From Methylosarcina fibrata AML-C10 (lineage in GTDB: Bacteria; Pseudomonadota; Gammaproteobacteria; Methylococcales; Methylomonadaceae), in NCBI RefSeq assembly GCF_000372865.1, contig NZ_KB889965.1, positions 1 to 64,000 on the forward strand: a stretch of 64,000 nucleotides of DNA, read 5' to 3'. The notes under the pieces are model-generated. The model was not told the DNA's origin. It made no database searches and worked only from the letters and a program-made list of their open reading frames with translations. Position 1 is the first letter of the stretch. Every line of letters begins with the position of its first letter. Below are positions 1 through 8,421 of the stretch, in pieces. A program made the position numbers and the translations under genes.

Positions 1-1
1 A

Positions 2-538
2 CGCGGTGAACTGCAACGGATCACGCGTCCTGCGGAAATCGATACGCGACTCCGTGAGCTCATGCAAACAGACTGGGTGGTGTACACCAAAGCCTATCTC
101 AACCAAGCCGAAACAGTGGTCCAGTATCTGGCCCGCTACAGTCGCAAAACCGCACTCAGTAATGGGCGGATCCGGCAGATAGACGAAGACCAAGTGCATC
201 TGCGCTACAAGGACTACCGGGATCATGACCGCAACAAAGTCATGGTGTTGGGCGGTGAAGAACTGATTCGACGCTTCTTATGGCATATTTTGCCGATCGG
301 GTTCATGCGCATTCGCCATTACGGCTTTCTCGCCAACCGATGCCGGCGACAAAAGCTGGCGCAAATCCGGCATACTCTGCAAGCCATAGCCGAGCAAGAG
401 ATCGTCGAGCAGGAAGTTGTAAACAGTCAGCCCGTTACCGCGCCGATCATTGAAAAACCGCAGTTATGTCCGCAATGCCAAACAGGCCGTATGATCGTCG
501 TCGGAGAGATAGCGCCCAAGCGCATAGAGTATGGCTAA
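2..538 (+). CDS. IS91-family transposase, C-terminal part (cut by window start)
   Basis: The reading frame is open from base 2 to the stop at 536-538, so this is the C-terminal roughly 178 residues of a longer protein. It resembles the C-terminal half of IS91-type (Y2, rolling-circle) transposases: a stretch with YLARYSRKTALSNGRI followed by a basic region ending in RIRHYGFLANRCR, which is characteristic of that family. The tail has a CPQCQTG element. The catalytic HUH and tyrosine motifs would lie upstream of the window and cannot be seen. Internal ATG codons such as the one at 62 are not real starts. The gene probably belongs to an element whose right end lies in the next 300-350 bases. Confidence 0.8.
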   Translation, partial: RGELQRITRPAEIDTRLRELMQTDWVVYTKAYLNQAETVVQYLARYSRKTALSNGRIRQIDEDQVHLRYKDYRDHDRNKVMVLGGEELIRRFLWHILPIGFMRIRHYGFLANRCRRQKLAQIRHTLQAIAEQEIVEQEVVNSQPVTAPIIEKPQLCPQCQTGRMIVVGEIAPKRIEYG

Positions 539-885
539 GCGATAAACCGATCGGAAGCTTAAGCCAGGAACGGCACAGCCCGTCCACAGGCGCCAAAAGG
601 CCTGGGATACCGTGCGGCCGAGAGAAAGAAAAAACCGAAAAACTAACAAATGAAGCGAACAAAATTGAATAAATCCTTCCCTCGACGGACCTATCAGAAG
701 CTAATCGGTCAGTTACAAACAAGACTAACGTCCATAGAAAGCCGATAAATCTTGGACAACCCTGCTCGAAAACAATACAATCCCCATTAATAAAGAAGGC
801 GGGCTAAGCCAAACATCCAGAGCGGCTTAGTCCAACACACATTTATCTGTCATGCTTGCGCACGACAGATAAAATGCTTATTTGT
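539..885. mobile_element. 3' non-coding end of the IS91-like element, with terminal hairpin
   Basis: No gene is visible between the transposase stop and the truncated membrane-protein gene. A perfect 10-bp inverted repeat, TTTATCTGTC at 842-851 and GACAGATAAA at 864-873 with a 12-nt loop, lies where the element should end. IS91-type elements carry a hairpin close to their rolling-circle origin at the transposase 3' side, so this is a candidate oriIS end. The boundary near 875-885 is inferred from where the reading frame of the neighbouring gene stops making family sense, not from a target duplication, which IS91 elements do not make. Confidence 0.45.
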
Positions 886-1155
886 TATACCGAATAACCA
901 CCATGACCATTTAATTAAATCTAAATAGCTAGCTATTTCTAATGGTACAACAAAGCGTATAGCTGTTAATGATAGTGCTAAGCCCGCCGAAGAAAGAGAT
1001 AAAATAGTTTTGTCATAATTTTCATTGTTAGATAACTGTCTTTTTCTCACCTCATCTCGATAAGAATCATATAGTTCATTCGCTCTTTTCTGTTGCTCTT
1101 CAGTTCGAGGAACAACTTGATTTAAATTTTCATTTTCCGTTCCTTCTTTAACCAC
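850..1155 (-). pseudogene. Small membrane protein, C-terminus truncated, probably by the IS91-like insertion
   Basis: Encodes about 101 residues. A charged N-terminal half (EEQQKRANELYDSYRDEV) is followed by one clear hydrophobic helix (ILSLSSAGLALSLTAIRFVV) and the beginning of a second (IKWSWWLFGI). The reading frame then runs into the hairpin DNA and ends with NKHFICRAQA, which looks foreign. Two-helix proteins of this general type are normally longer, so the gene looks broken. The GTG at 1155 has a GGGAGAG ribosome site and overlaps the end of nrdJb by 8 bases; a second GTG at 1170 is possible. Function is unknown. Confidence 0.45.
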
Positions 1156-1834
1156 ATTTACTCTCCCCACAATTCAAACAAGTCATGCACCCGTCCATCA
1201 ACACCATCGCCTTGGTGCTGCATTTTGTGCAGAGCACGGCTTTTTCGGGGAAGGCTTGGCCATTGGATGAGCCGTGCAGAGCTTCGAATTCGCGGCGTTT
1301 TTCTTCGATCAGCTGTTTCTGGTGGTCGCTGAGACCTTCCGGTTTGATCATGCCGATGTGTTTCATGTGGGCTTCGATCGCATGGCCGATTTCGGCGACC
1401 AGGGAAGGCATGAACACACCGCCTTTTTTGAAATAGCCGCCGCGCGGGTCGAACACCGCTTTCAATTCCTCGACCAGAAACGTGGCGTCGCCGCCTTTCC
1501 GGAACACCGCCGAAATGACTCGGGTCAGCGCCAGAACCCACTGGAAGTGCTCCATGTTTTTGGAATTGATGAAGATTTCGTACGGCCGGCGTTCTTCGTG
1601 TTCGGTGCCCTGGTTCAGGATGATGTCGTTGATCGTGATGTACAACGCGTGCTCGGACTGCGGTGTCTTGATCTTATAGGTCGAGCCGACCAGGACTTCC
1701 GGACGCTCGAGGTTTTCGTGCATCTTTTCCAGATCGGCGATTTTCGCTTCGTTGGCGGCCTGTTCGGCGGCGGCTTTGACTTCGCTGGTCAGTACCTTGT
1801 AGCCGATGATTTTTTTGCTGATTTTATGTGTCAT
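1148..1834 (-). CDS. nrdJb: Class II ribonucleotide reductase small accessory chain NrdJb (TSCPD domain)
   Basis: 228 residues. The central part matches the TSCPD domain found at the C-terminus of adenosylcobalamin-dependent reductases, with a segment around NMEHFQWVLALTRVISAVFRKGGD. The C-terminus is cysteine-rich (LCTKCSTKAM, then CMTCLNCGES), as expected for the redox tail that passes electrons to the active site. In some gammaproteobacteria NrdJ is split into a catalytic NrdJa and this NrdJb, and the gene order here fits. The ATG at 1834 is chosen because GAGGA sits 7 bases upstream; it lies 18 bp after the nrdJa stop, so both are on one mRNA. An upstream ATG at 1855 would overlap nrdJa and lacks a ribosome site. 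Confidence 0.88.
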   Translation of the reverse strand: MTHKISKKIIGYKVLTSEVKAAAEQAANEAKIADLEKMHENLERPEVLVGSTYKIKTPQSEHALYITINDIILNQGTEHEERRPYEIFINSKNMEHFQWVLALTRVISAVFRKGGDATFLVEELKAVFDPRGGYFKKGGVFMPSLVAEIGHAIEAHMKHIGMIKPEGLSDHQKQLIEEKRREFEALHGSSNGQAFPEKAVLCTKCSTKAMVLMDGCMTCLNCGESKCG

Positions 1835-1851
1835 TGGGTTATCCTCGATTC

Positions 1852-4002
1852 TCAAAACTTGCCGTAATAGCCTTCTTTCAAGGCGTCGAACAGGTTGGCG
1901 GCGGTATGGATCTCGCCGTCGTATTCCACTTCCTCGTTGCCCTTGAATTCGACGACGTGGCCGTCTTCCAGCGTGAACTGGTAAGTGGTGTTTTCAAGGT
2001 CCGATTCCTTGACCAGCACGCCCTGGAAGACTTCGGGATTGAAGCGGAAGGTCGTGCAGCCTTTCAGGCCCATGTCGTAGGCGTATTCGTAGATCGACTT
2101 GAAGTTTTCGTAAGGAAAGTCGGTCGGCACGTTCGCGGTTTTAGAAATCGACGAATCGATCCATTTTTGCGCGGCGGCCTGAATGTCGACATGCTGCTTC
2201 GGGCTGATGTCGTCGGCGGCGATGAAATAGTCGGGCAACTGCCGGGCGGGATCGTCGCTGTAGGGCATCGCGTCGGCGTTGACCAGGGCGCGGTAGGCCA
2301 GAAGTTCGAACGAAAAGACGTCGACTTTTTCCTTGCTCTTCTTGCCGGCTCGGATGACGTTGCGCGAATAATGGTGGGCGAAGCTGGGCTCGATGCCGTT
2401 GCTGGCGTTATTGGCCAGAGACAATGAAATGGTTCCGGTCGGCGCGATCGAACTGTGATGGGTGAAGCGCGATCCGTTCGCCGCCAGTTCCGCGACCAGT
2501 TCGGGCTCTTCCTTGGCCAGTTGCTGCATGTAGCGGCTGTATTTGGTGTGCAGCACCTTGCCTGGAACCTGGTCGCCGATTTTATAACCGTCGGCGATCA
2601 TTTCCGGGCGCTTGTGCAGCAAAGCGCCGGTCACGGTGAACATCTGTTCCATGATCGGGGCCGGACCTTTTTCCTTTGCCAGCGCCAGTCCGGCCTTCCA
2701 GCCTTCCACGGCCATGACCTTGGTGACTTCTTCGGTAAACCGGAGCGAGTCGGCTTCGCCGTATTTCATGGCGAGCAAGGTCAATGTCGAGCCGAGCCCC
2801 AGATAGCCCATGCCGTGGCGGCGCTTGCTGAAGATTTCCTCGCGCTGTTTGGCGAGCGGCAGGCCGTTGATTTCGACGACGTTGTCGAGCATGCGGGTAA
2901 AGATGCGGACCGTTTTGCGGTAAGTGTCCCAGTCGAAATGCGCTTCGCTGGTAAACGGCTTTCTCACGAAGCGGGTCAGGTTAATCGAACCCAACAGACA
3001 ACTGCCGTAAGGTGGCAGCGGCTGTTCGCCGCAGGGGTTGGTCGCGCGGATGTTTTCGCAGAACCAGTTGTTGTTCATCTCGTTGACCTTGTCGATCAGG
3101 ATGAAGCCGGGTTCGGCGTAGTCGTAGGTCGAACTCATGATGATGTCCCACAGGCGGCGCGCCGGCAGCGTTTTGGTGATGCGGCAGGCGATCAGACCGT
3201 CGTTGTTGACGATGTAGCCGTCCTTGCAGGGCAGATCGCGCCAGAGGATCTGTTTTTTGTCGTTTAGGTCCAGTTTGTCCACCTTGACTTCCTTCTCGGT
3301 GACCGGAAACGACAAGGGCCAGGGCAGGTCGTTTTTGACCGCCTCGACGAACTCGGAAGTAATCAACAGCGACAGGTTGAACTGGCGTAGGCGGCCGTTC
3401 TCGCGTTTGGCCCGGATAAACTCGATGACGTCCGGATGGCCGACGTCGAAAGTGGCCATTTGCGCGCCGCGGCGTCCGCCCGCGGAGGAAACGGTAAAGC
3501 ACATCTTGTCGTAGATGTCCATAAACGACAAAGGTCCCGAGGTATAGGCGCCGGCGCCGGAGACATAGGCGTTTTTCGGGCGCAGAGTCGAGAATTCGTA
3601 GCCGATGCCGCAGCCGGCCTTTAAGGTCAGCCCGGCTTCATGCACCTTGGCCAGGATATCGTCCATCGAATCGGCGATCGTGCCGGACACGGTGCAGTTG
3701 ATCGTCGACGTGGCGGGCTTGTGCTCCAGCGCGCCGGCGTTGGAGACGATGCGCCCGGCCGGGATGGCGCCTTGCCGCAGGGCCCAGAGGAATTCCTTGT
3801 AATATTGATCTTGCTTGTTCTTGCCGGTTTCGACCTCCGACAGCGCCTTGGCGACCCGCTGGTAAGTCTCATCAATGGTCGCATCGATGGCCACGCCTTC
3901 TTTCGTTTTTAAGCGGTATTTGGTGTCCCAGATATCGATGGAGGCATCCTGTAAGGGAATTTCGGTAACCGTGTTGGCGATGACATGGAGATGTGCGTTC
4001 AT
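1852..4002 (-). CDS. nrdJa: Adenosylcobalamin-dependent (class II) ribonucleoside-diphosphate reductase, catalytic chain
   Basis: 716 residues. Reduces ribonucleotides to deoxyribonucleotides using a thiyl radical made with adenosylcobalamin, so it works with or without oxygen. The finger-loop NPCGEQPLPP gives the catalytic N322, C324 and E326; C103 in INCTVSG is the likely first redox cysteine. Phosphate-binding and barrel motifs such as GCGIGYEFSTLRP and SSIAPTGTISL are also present. The redox C-terminal tail is missing from this chain and is supplied by the next gene. No cobalamin riboswitch is evident upstream; instead two NrdR boxes precede the gene. Confidence 0.95.
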   Translation of the reverse strand: MNAHLHVIANTVTEIPLQDASIDIWDTKYRLKTKEGVAIDATIDETYQRVAKALSEVETGKNKQDQYYKEFLWALRQGAIPAGRIVSNAGALEHKPATSTINCTVSGTIADSMDDILAKVHEAGLTLKAGCGIGYEFSTLRPKNAYVSGAGAYTSGPLSFMDIYDKMCFTVSSAGGRRGAQMATFDVGHPDVIEFIRAKRENGRLRQFNLSLLITSEFVEAVKNDLPWPLSFPVTEKEVKVDKLDLNDKKQILWRDLPCKDGYIVNNDGLIACRITKTLPARRLWDIIMSSTYDYAEPGFILIDKVNEMNNNWFCENIRATNPCGEQPLPPYGSCLLGSINLTRFVRKPFTSEAHFDWDTYRKTVRIFTRMLDNVVEINGLPLAKQREEIFSKRRHGMGYLGLGSTLTLLAMKYGEADSLRFTEEVTKVMAVEGWKAGLALAKEKGPAPIMEQMFTVTGALLHKRPEMIADGYKIGDQVPGKVLHTKYSRYMQQLAKEEPELVAELAANGSRFTHHSSIAPTGTISLSLANNASNGIEPSFAHHYSRNVIRAGKKSKEKVDVFSFELLAYRALVNADAMPYSDDPARQLPDYFIAADDISPKQHVDIQAAAQKWIDSSISKTANVPTDFPYENFKSIYEYAYDMGLKGCTTFRFNPEVFQGVLVKESDLENTTYQFTLEDGHVVEFKGNEEVEYDGEIHTAANLFDALKEGYYGKF

Positions 4003-4089
4003 GATGATGTCCCTGTGAATCGTGATTGAAAGGATGGGTTAAAGTCGCGATAAATCAGCCAGTTAGGAAGGCGAAGATTTATCGTTGAG

Positions 4090-4137
4090 TGACTATATGT
4101 AGTTAATTGGATTTAACCTATGCACAATATATAGTGT
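4090..4137 (-). promoter_or_regulatory. Two NrdR boxes upstream of nrdJ
   Basis: The box at 4122-4137 reads GCACAATATATAGTGT, matching the NrdR consensus ACACWATATATWGTGT at 15 of 16 positions. A weaker copy at 4090-4105, TGACTATATGTAGTTA, matches at 12 of 16. Their starts are 32 bp apart, about three helical turns, which is the usual arrangement for tandem NrdR sites. NrdR is the ATP/dATP-responsive repressor of bacterial ribonucleotide reductase genes, so nrdJ is probably under its control. Confidence 0.8.
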
Positions 4138-4350
4138 TTTTGAAAAAATACAATAATGGATTCCGATAAATTTGCAAAGCCGTCGCCGTTGCTGGACCGG
4201 AAGAGTGAGGGATGTGAATGAGGCTGAAATTCGAATTCAACAATTTTCAAATACTTGCCGATTTTTGACGTATTTGCTGCAAAGTCGAGTACTCTCCATG
4301 AGGTCGAATAGGTCGAATTTAAGAGGATATGACCGGAATAAATAAAAAAA

Positions 4351-4378
4351 TTGATTTTTGAATTCGTTCCGATATCAT
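4351..4378 (+). promoter_or_regulatory. Candidate sigma-70 promoter of the tRNA-Ser gene
   Basis: TTGATT at 4351-4356, a 16-bp spacer, and TATCAT at 4373-4378. The bases just after the -10 element (GCGGTTCGCG) are GC-rich, a discriminator type common at stable-RNA promoters under stringent control. The mature tRNA begins 12 bases after the -10 element. Confidence 0.5.
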
Positions 4379-4389
4379 ATGCGGTTCGC

Positions 4390-4479
4390 GGAGAGATGGC
4401 TGAGCGGTCGAAAGCGGCGGTCTTGAAAACCGTTGAGGGTTTATCCCCTCCCAGAGTTCGAATCTCTGTCTCTCCGCCA
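4390..4479 (+). tRNA. tRNA-Ser, anticodon UGA
   Basis: A 90-nt class II tRNA. The acceptor stem GGAGAGA pairs with TCTCTCC, followed by discriminator G and an encoded CCA. The anticodon loop CTTGAAAA carries TGA, decoding UCA and probably other UCN serine codons. A long variable arm and the T-loop GTTCGAATC are clear. The gene is solitary; the IS5-like element inserted 115 bp downstream, outside the tRNA. Confidence 0.97.
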
Positions 4480-4594
4480 CTTCTTCTTTAAAATCAGTAA
4501 GTTATTTAATTAATTAAGTCGTTAGTTCCTATATCCTGGAAGTTAACTTAACTTTCCAGAGTCATCAATGCCTTGAGGCGTTTTTTCACTAAAT

Positions 4595-6104
4595 AGTCGT
4601 CCCTGAAAAAGTCATTTTTTTGAAAAAAACAGCTCATTAGGAAACATAAACAGATTCCTGAACCGTTTTATTTTGTAAAAACCGGCAGATGGCTTCCCCG
4701 ATTTCCGGCCAAAAAATCCTCAACCGCCTGAGGATTAAACGCATGTTGTGTCCAGCGGCGCAGAGAACGGCATTCATGGCATCACCGAGTTGGCCTTTCA
4801 GGTAATTTCTGCTCAGCAAGCCATCGTTCTTCATGTGTCCAATCACCGGCTCGATGGCATTGCGCCGTTTTAACGCGGTTTTCAACCGTCGGGTATGGAC
4901 TCCCCGTTTTTGCCTTGACTTGTACAGGGTGACACCGGGTATTTCTCGCTCCCGATAGCCCAAATCCACAAAAGCTTCTTTGGCTCGGGTACCGCTCAGG
5001 ATTTCAGCTTGTTCCAGGCAGGAGTACAAGGTATCGCCGTCATAAGGATTGCCGGGAAAGCTCCTGGCGCCCAGCACGAAATTACTTTTATTGGTCACCG
5101 TGATGCCGACTTTGACGCCGAACTCGTATTTTTTGTGTGCTTTCCCTTTACTGATGCATTCCACTTCCGGTGCATGAAAGCTGTAGAGTTTGTTTTTGTC
5201 GGTGTGTTTCTGATTCAGTATCCGCTGGGTTTTGGCCAGGGCGTCCTGAAGCCCCCTTTGCGCGGCCAGCTCCTGTTGCGGCAGTTGCCGCAGGATATCC
5301 CGATAAACACGACCGACCAGGGTTTTCAGTTGCTTCAGGGCTTTTTGCTTACGCTTCATTTGCTTGGCATGATGATAACGATGCGATTGCACTAACAGCA
5401 GCGGTGCCTTTTTATTGTAGTTCTGTCGCAGGGGCAGCCCGTGTTGTCCAGCCAGCTTGACCAGCTCCCGACGGCATTTTTCGTACAACTTGCCGTCCGT
5501 CGGAAAGCCAACCGCTTTTTCCTGAACGGTAGTATCGACGGTGACCGATTGAAAATCTCGTTTCTTCACGGTCCGGGTAGCGACGCCCGCCTCGATCGTC
5601 AATAACAACAGCCACTCACAGCCGGCTTCACCGATCCGTTGCCGCCATTTCGTCAGCGAGGTCGGATGACAGGGAACCTCATGCTGAAAAAAGGTTTCGC
5701 CACAAAAGTACTGCCAATAACCGTTTTCAACCCAGCGTTTAACGACCGCTTCATCCGATAAACCTTCCGCATGTTTCAGATAATGCAATCCGGCGATCAA
5801 ACGGGTCGACAACGCCGGGGCGCCTTGTTCTGCTTCAAAAAACGGGCCGAATTCTTCGTCCAGCCGAGCCCAGTCTATTTTGCTGGCCAATCGATAAAGT
5901 TCATGTTTCGGGTTCAAAAACTCGTCCAGGCGAGTTTTGAAAAGGTCATTTTGCACAACTTCCTGAGGACGTTTGGGCTTCATTTTTCGGTGAAAATTTG
6001 CAAGAAAATAAAACCCATTTTAACATTTTCTTGCAATTTTTGACCTCATAAATATCCATTTATATGATATTAATCAATTTCTTATGAATTAATCAGGGAC
6101 GACT
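4595..6104 (-). mobile_element. Complete IS5-like insertion sequence
   Basis: 1510 bp. Perfect 12-bp terminal inverted repeats: AGTCGTCCCTGA at 4595-4606 and its complement TCAGGGACGACT at 6093-6104. The sequence AAAT directly flanks both ends (4591-4594 and 6105-6108), a 4-bp target duplication consistent with the IS5 family. One transposase gene fills most of the element on the minus strand. Intact ends and gene suggest a recent, possibly active, insertion. Confidence 0.88.
4637..5983 (-). CDS. IS5-family transposase (DUF772 + DDE)
   Basis: 448 residues, full length for this group. The N-terminal region (LSTRLIAGLHYLKHAEGLSDEAVV) is the DUF772 DNA-binding domain of IS5/IS1182-like transposases. 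Acidic catalytic motifs in order are VDTT near residue 150, FVDLGY near 340 and the final E in AIEPVIGHMK near 390. A basic, coiled-coil-like insert (KQMKRKQKALKQLK) separates the first and second aspartates. No frameshift is visible. It lies wholly inside the 12-bp inverted repeats. I cannot decide between IS5 subgroups without a database comparison. Confidence 0.93.
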   Translation of the reverse strand: MKPKRPQEVVQNDLFKTRLDEFLNPKHELYRLASKIDWARLDEEFGPFFEAEQGAPALSTRLIAGLHYLKHAEGLSDEAVVKRWVENGYWQYFCGETFFQHEVPCHPTSLTKWRQRIGEAGCEWLLLLTIEAGVATRTVKKRDFQSVTVDTTVQEKAVGFPTDGKLYEKCRRELVKLAGQHGLPLRQNYNKKAPLLLVQSHRYHHAKQMKRKQKALKQLKTLVGRVYRDILRQLPQQELAAQRGLQDALAKTQRILNQKHTDKNKLYSFHAPEVECISKGKAHKKYEFGVKVGITVTNKSNFVLGARSFPGNPYDGDTLYSCLEQAEILSGTRAKEAFVDLGYREREIPGVTLYKSRQKRGVHTRRLKTALKRRNAIEPVIGHMKNDGLLSRNYLKGQLGDAMNAVLCAAGHNMRLILRRLRIFWPEIGEAICRFLQNKTVQESVYVS

Positions 6105-6386
6105 AAATATATCCCAATGTCTTTATCCATTAAGATGCTCAGAAATAGCGTCTTTCGGATCGTGAGCACTTTTTTAAACCGGTCGTCGTCCTTTCTAATT
6201 TCTAAAAGGAACAAATTGTCGTTCGGTTTGCCAAATTTTGTGATGGGGCGGCCTGTTGTTTCAAGCGAATAAGTTTTTGTCGGAAAATGAACGCCGGAAG
6301 TGTTTTTTCTTAAAAAACCATATTCTTTGATTATGCCGGACCAAGGCTGAACAGGCTCCAAACAATTTGCTCAGGAGGATGATCCG

Positions 6387-7637
6387 ATGCCTGAAATCCC
6401 ACATGATATTTGGCCTGAAAGCACTTTGGCCCTGTTGCTCGATCCGTACCGGTTTATTTCGAAGCACTGCCGGCATTACCGCTCCGATCTCTTCCAGACC
6501 CGGCTCATGCTCCGCAAGACCATCTGCATGACGGGACCGGAAGCGGCCGAGCTGTTTTATGACGAGAGCCGGTTCATACGAAACGGCGCCGCTCCGCCAT
6601 GGCTCCTGAAGACTCTTTTCGGTCAGGGCGGTGTCCAGGCACTGGATGGCGAAGCGCATCGGCATCGCAAGCAGATGTTTATGTCCCTGATGTCACCGGA
6701 ACGCATTGAGCAATTGGGCGCCATCACCGCCGAGGGATGGCGGAATTATGCCCGGAAATGGGCAAAAATGGACAGGATTGTGCTTTACGACGAGGTGAAC
6801 AGGCTTTTGTCCCAGTCCGTGTGCACTTGGGTCGGGGTTTCGCTTCCGGAGCCGGAAGTCGGCAAAAGAACGGCCGAGCTGATGGCCATGTTCGATAAAG
6901 CGGCTGGCTTCGGGCGGGGGCATTGGTTAGCCCGGTTGTTTCGTAAGCGGGCTGAAAGATGGATCGAAAATCTGATCGAGGATATCCGCGCCGGGCGCAT
7001 CAAGCCGCCCGAAGAGAGTGCGGCCTGGGTAATGGCAATGCACCGGGACTTGAATGGGCAATTGCTGGATCGGCATACCGCGGCAGTGGAACTCATCAAT
7101 GTACTGCGGCCGACGGTGGCGGTTTCGGTCTTTATCGTGTTCGCTGCGCTGTCTCTGTATCAGTATCCGGTATGCCGGGAAAGGCTTGCGGCCGGGGAGG
7201 AGGGCTTTGCGGACCTGTTTGTGCAGGAGGTCCGGCGGTTCTATCCGTTCTTTCCCGCGGTCATGGCCGTTGTGAAGCAGGATTTCGACTGGAAGGGCTA
7301 TCGTTTCCCGCAGGGGAGCAAGGCGGCACTGGACTTGTTCGGCACCAACCATGACGAACGGAGTTGGGAGTTTCCGTATGAATTTCAGCCGGATCGGTTC
7401 CGGCACTGGGAAGAAAATGCATTCAGTTTCATTCCACAGGGAGGCGGTGAGCATTATCACGGTCACCGTTGCCCAGGCGAATGGATCGCTCTCGAACTGA
7501 TCAAGGTAGCATCGAACTTTCTGGCCAGAGATCTTGCTTATGACGTGCCGGAGCAGGATCTGGGAATCGACTACAGAAGACTGCCTGCTCTGCCGCGTAG
7601 CCGCTTCGTCATTAGTAATGTGAGAGAGCGGGTGTAA
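6387..7637 (+). CDS. CYP152-family cytochrome P450 peroxygenase (fatty acid hydroxylase type)
   Basis: 416 residues, soluble. The haem-binding loop GHRCPGEW gives C362 as the thiolate ligand. The I-helix has R241-P242 (NVLRPTVAV) in place of the usual acid-alcohol pair. That Arg-Pro pair defines CYP152 enzymes, which use hydrogen peroxide and the substrate carboxylate instead of a redox partner. In the haem-distal loop GVQALDG, Q84 corresponds to the Gln85 of the beta-hydroxylating B. subtilis enzyme rather than the His of the decarboxylase OleT, so alpha/beta-hydroxylation of fatty acids is the likelier reaction. AGGAGG 11 bases upstream supports the start. It stands alone, with the IS ending 280 bp before it. 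Confidence 0.92.
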   Translation: MPEIPHDIWPESTLALLLDPYRFISKHCRHYRSDLFQTRLMLRKTICMTGPEAAELFYDESRFIRNGAAPPWLLKTLFGQGGVQALDGEAHRHRKQMFMSLMSPERIEQLGAITAEGWRNYARKWAKMDRIVLYDEVNRLLSQSVCTWVGVSLPEPEVGKRTAELMAMFDKAAGFGRGHWLARLFRKRAERWIENLIEDIRAGRIKPPEESAAWVMAMHRDLNGQLLDRHTAAVELINVLRPTVAVSVFIVFAALSLYQYPVCRERLAAGEEGFADLFVQEVRRFYPFFPAVMAVVKQDFDWKGYRFPQGSKAALDLFGTNHDERSWEFPYEFQPDRFRHWEENAFSFIPQGGGEHYHGHRCPGEWIALELIKVASNFLARDLAYDVPEQDLGIDYRRLPALPRSRFVISNVRERV

Positions 7638-8421
7638 CGGGCGCTGTGCGACGGCAAAAGCGCAGTGCTCTCCTCCGATGGGCCCGGACTTAACGGCATA
7701 CTGAAATTATCCGCTCGGTTTATTTTCGAGCATGCCTAAAACGGGCGGAAGGAAGCCAAAAATCTTCGTGGCCGATAGAGCCGGTAAAACGGCATTGAAT
7801 CAGCCTTTTAAAAGGCGGGTCTGTGCTTTGAGATTGAAGTCGGAACCGTTTTGAAAGCGGCCGCGGTACGACAGATATTTTATGGATATGAAATGTTTTT
7901 ATCTCTCATTCACTCTCTAAAATTAATCCTTTCGAACTCATTGAATTCTTGAGTTTTGTGAAGATCCGGGATATATTTTCGCCAGATCAAGGAAAATGCC
8001 GGCTACACGACATTTCCTGAACAATTTCAGGCCACGGTTTTCCCTCTCGTTGAATTGAATGGCCGAAAGAATCGATAAGGCTGAAATAAAAACGGACATT
8101 TCGGCATATGATCGGATAAAAAATCAAGATTTTCGAGACGTAGATGTAATCTCGGCTCTTCAAACACATCATAAATTTTTAACATTCCAGCAAGATAATA
8201 AGCCGTAAACCTCATTTTCACCTAAGAGCAACCCTCATCAGAAGGATGTTCCAGGCCACCCGCTGAAGCAGTGTTTGCCGGCAATAATAAAGGGCGGAAA
8301 AGCCGATTTTTGGGAGTAATTCTTCATTACATATCATTTTCAAATGAGGTCCGGTGGATAATCCTGTCACAGTGACTATACTTTTTTATTGTTTTACTTG
8401 TCGTTTACTTGAGGATTCATA
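7638..8421. other. Intergenic region between the P450 and the glycan cluster
   Basis: 784 bp, AT-rich, with no convincing gene on either strand. Short minus-strand frames at 7987-8221 have no ribosome site or recognisable domain. The last 60 bases are a plausible 5' leader for the kinase gene, with TTGAGGA just before its ATG. No tRNA, CRISPR or strong terminator hairpin was seen. Confidence 0.6.

Noticed and set aside
4003-4389. Cobalamin riboswitch upstream of nrdJ
   Set aside because: I looked for a B12-box-like element and saw none; the NrdR boxes explain the region better.
6089-6361. Minus-strand frame of 90 codons running into the right end of the IS
   Set aside because: No ribosome site or recognisable domain; its last residues are encoded by the IS inverted repeat. 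At most a remnant.
7987-8221. Short minus-strand frames of 61-64 codons
   Set aside because: AT-rich intergenic DNA, no ribosome site and no domain.
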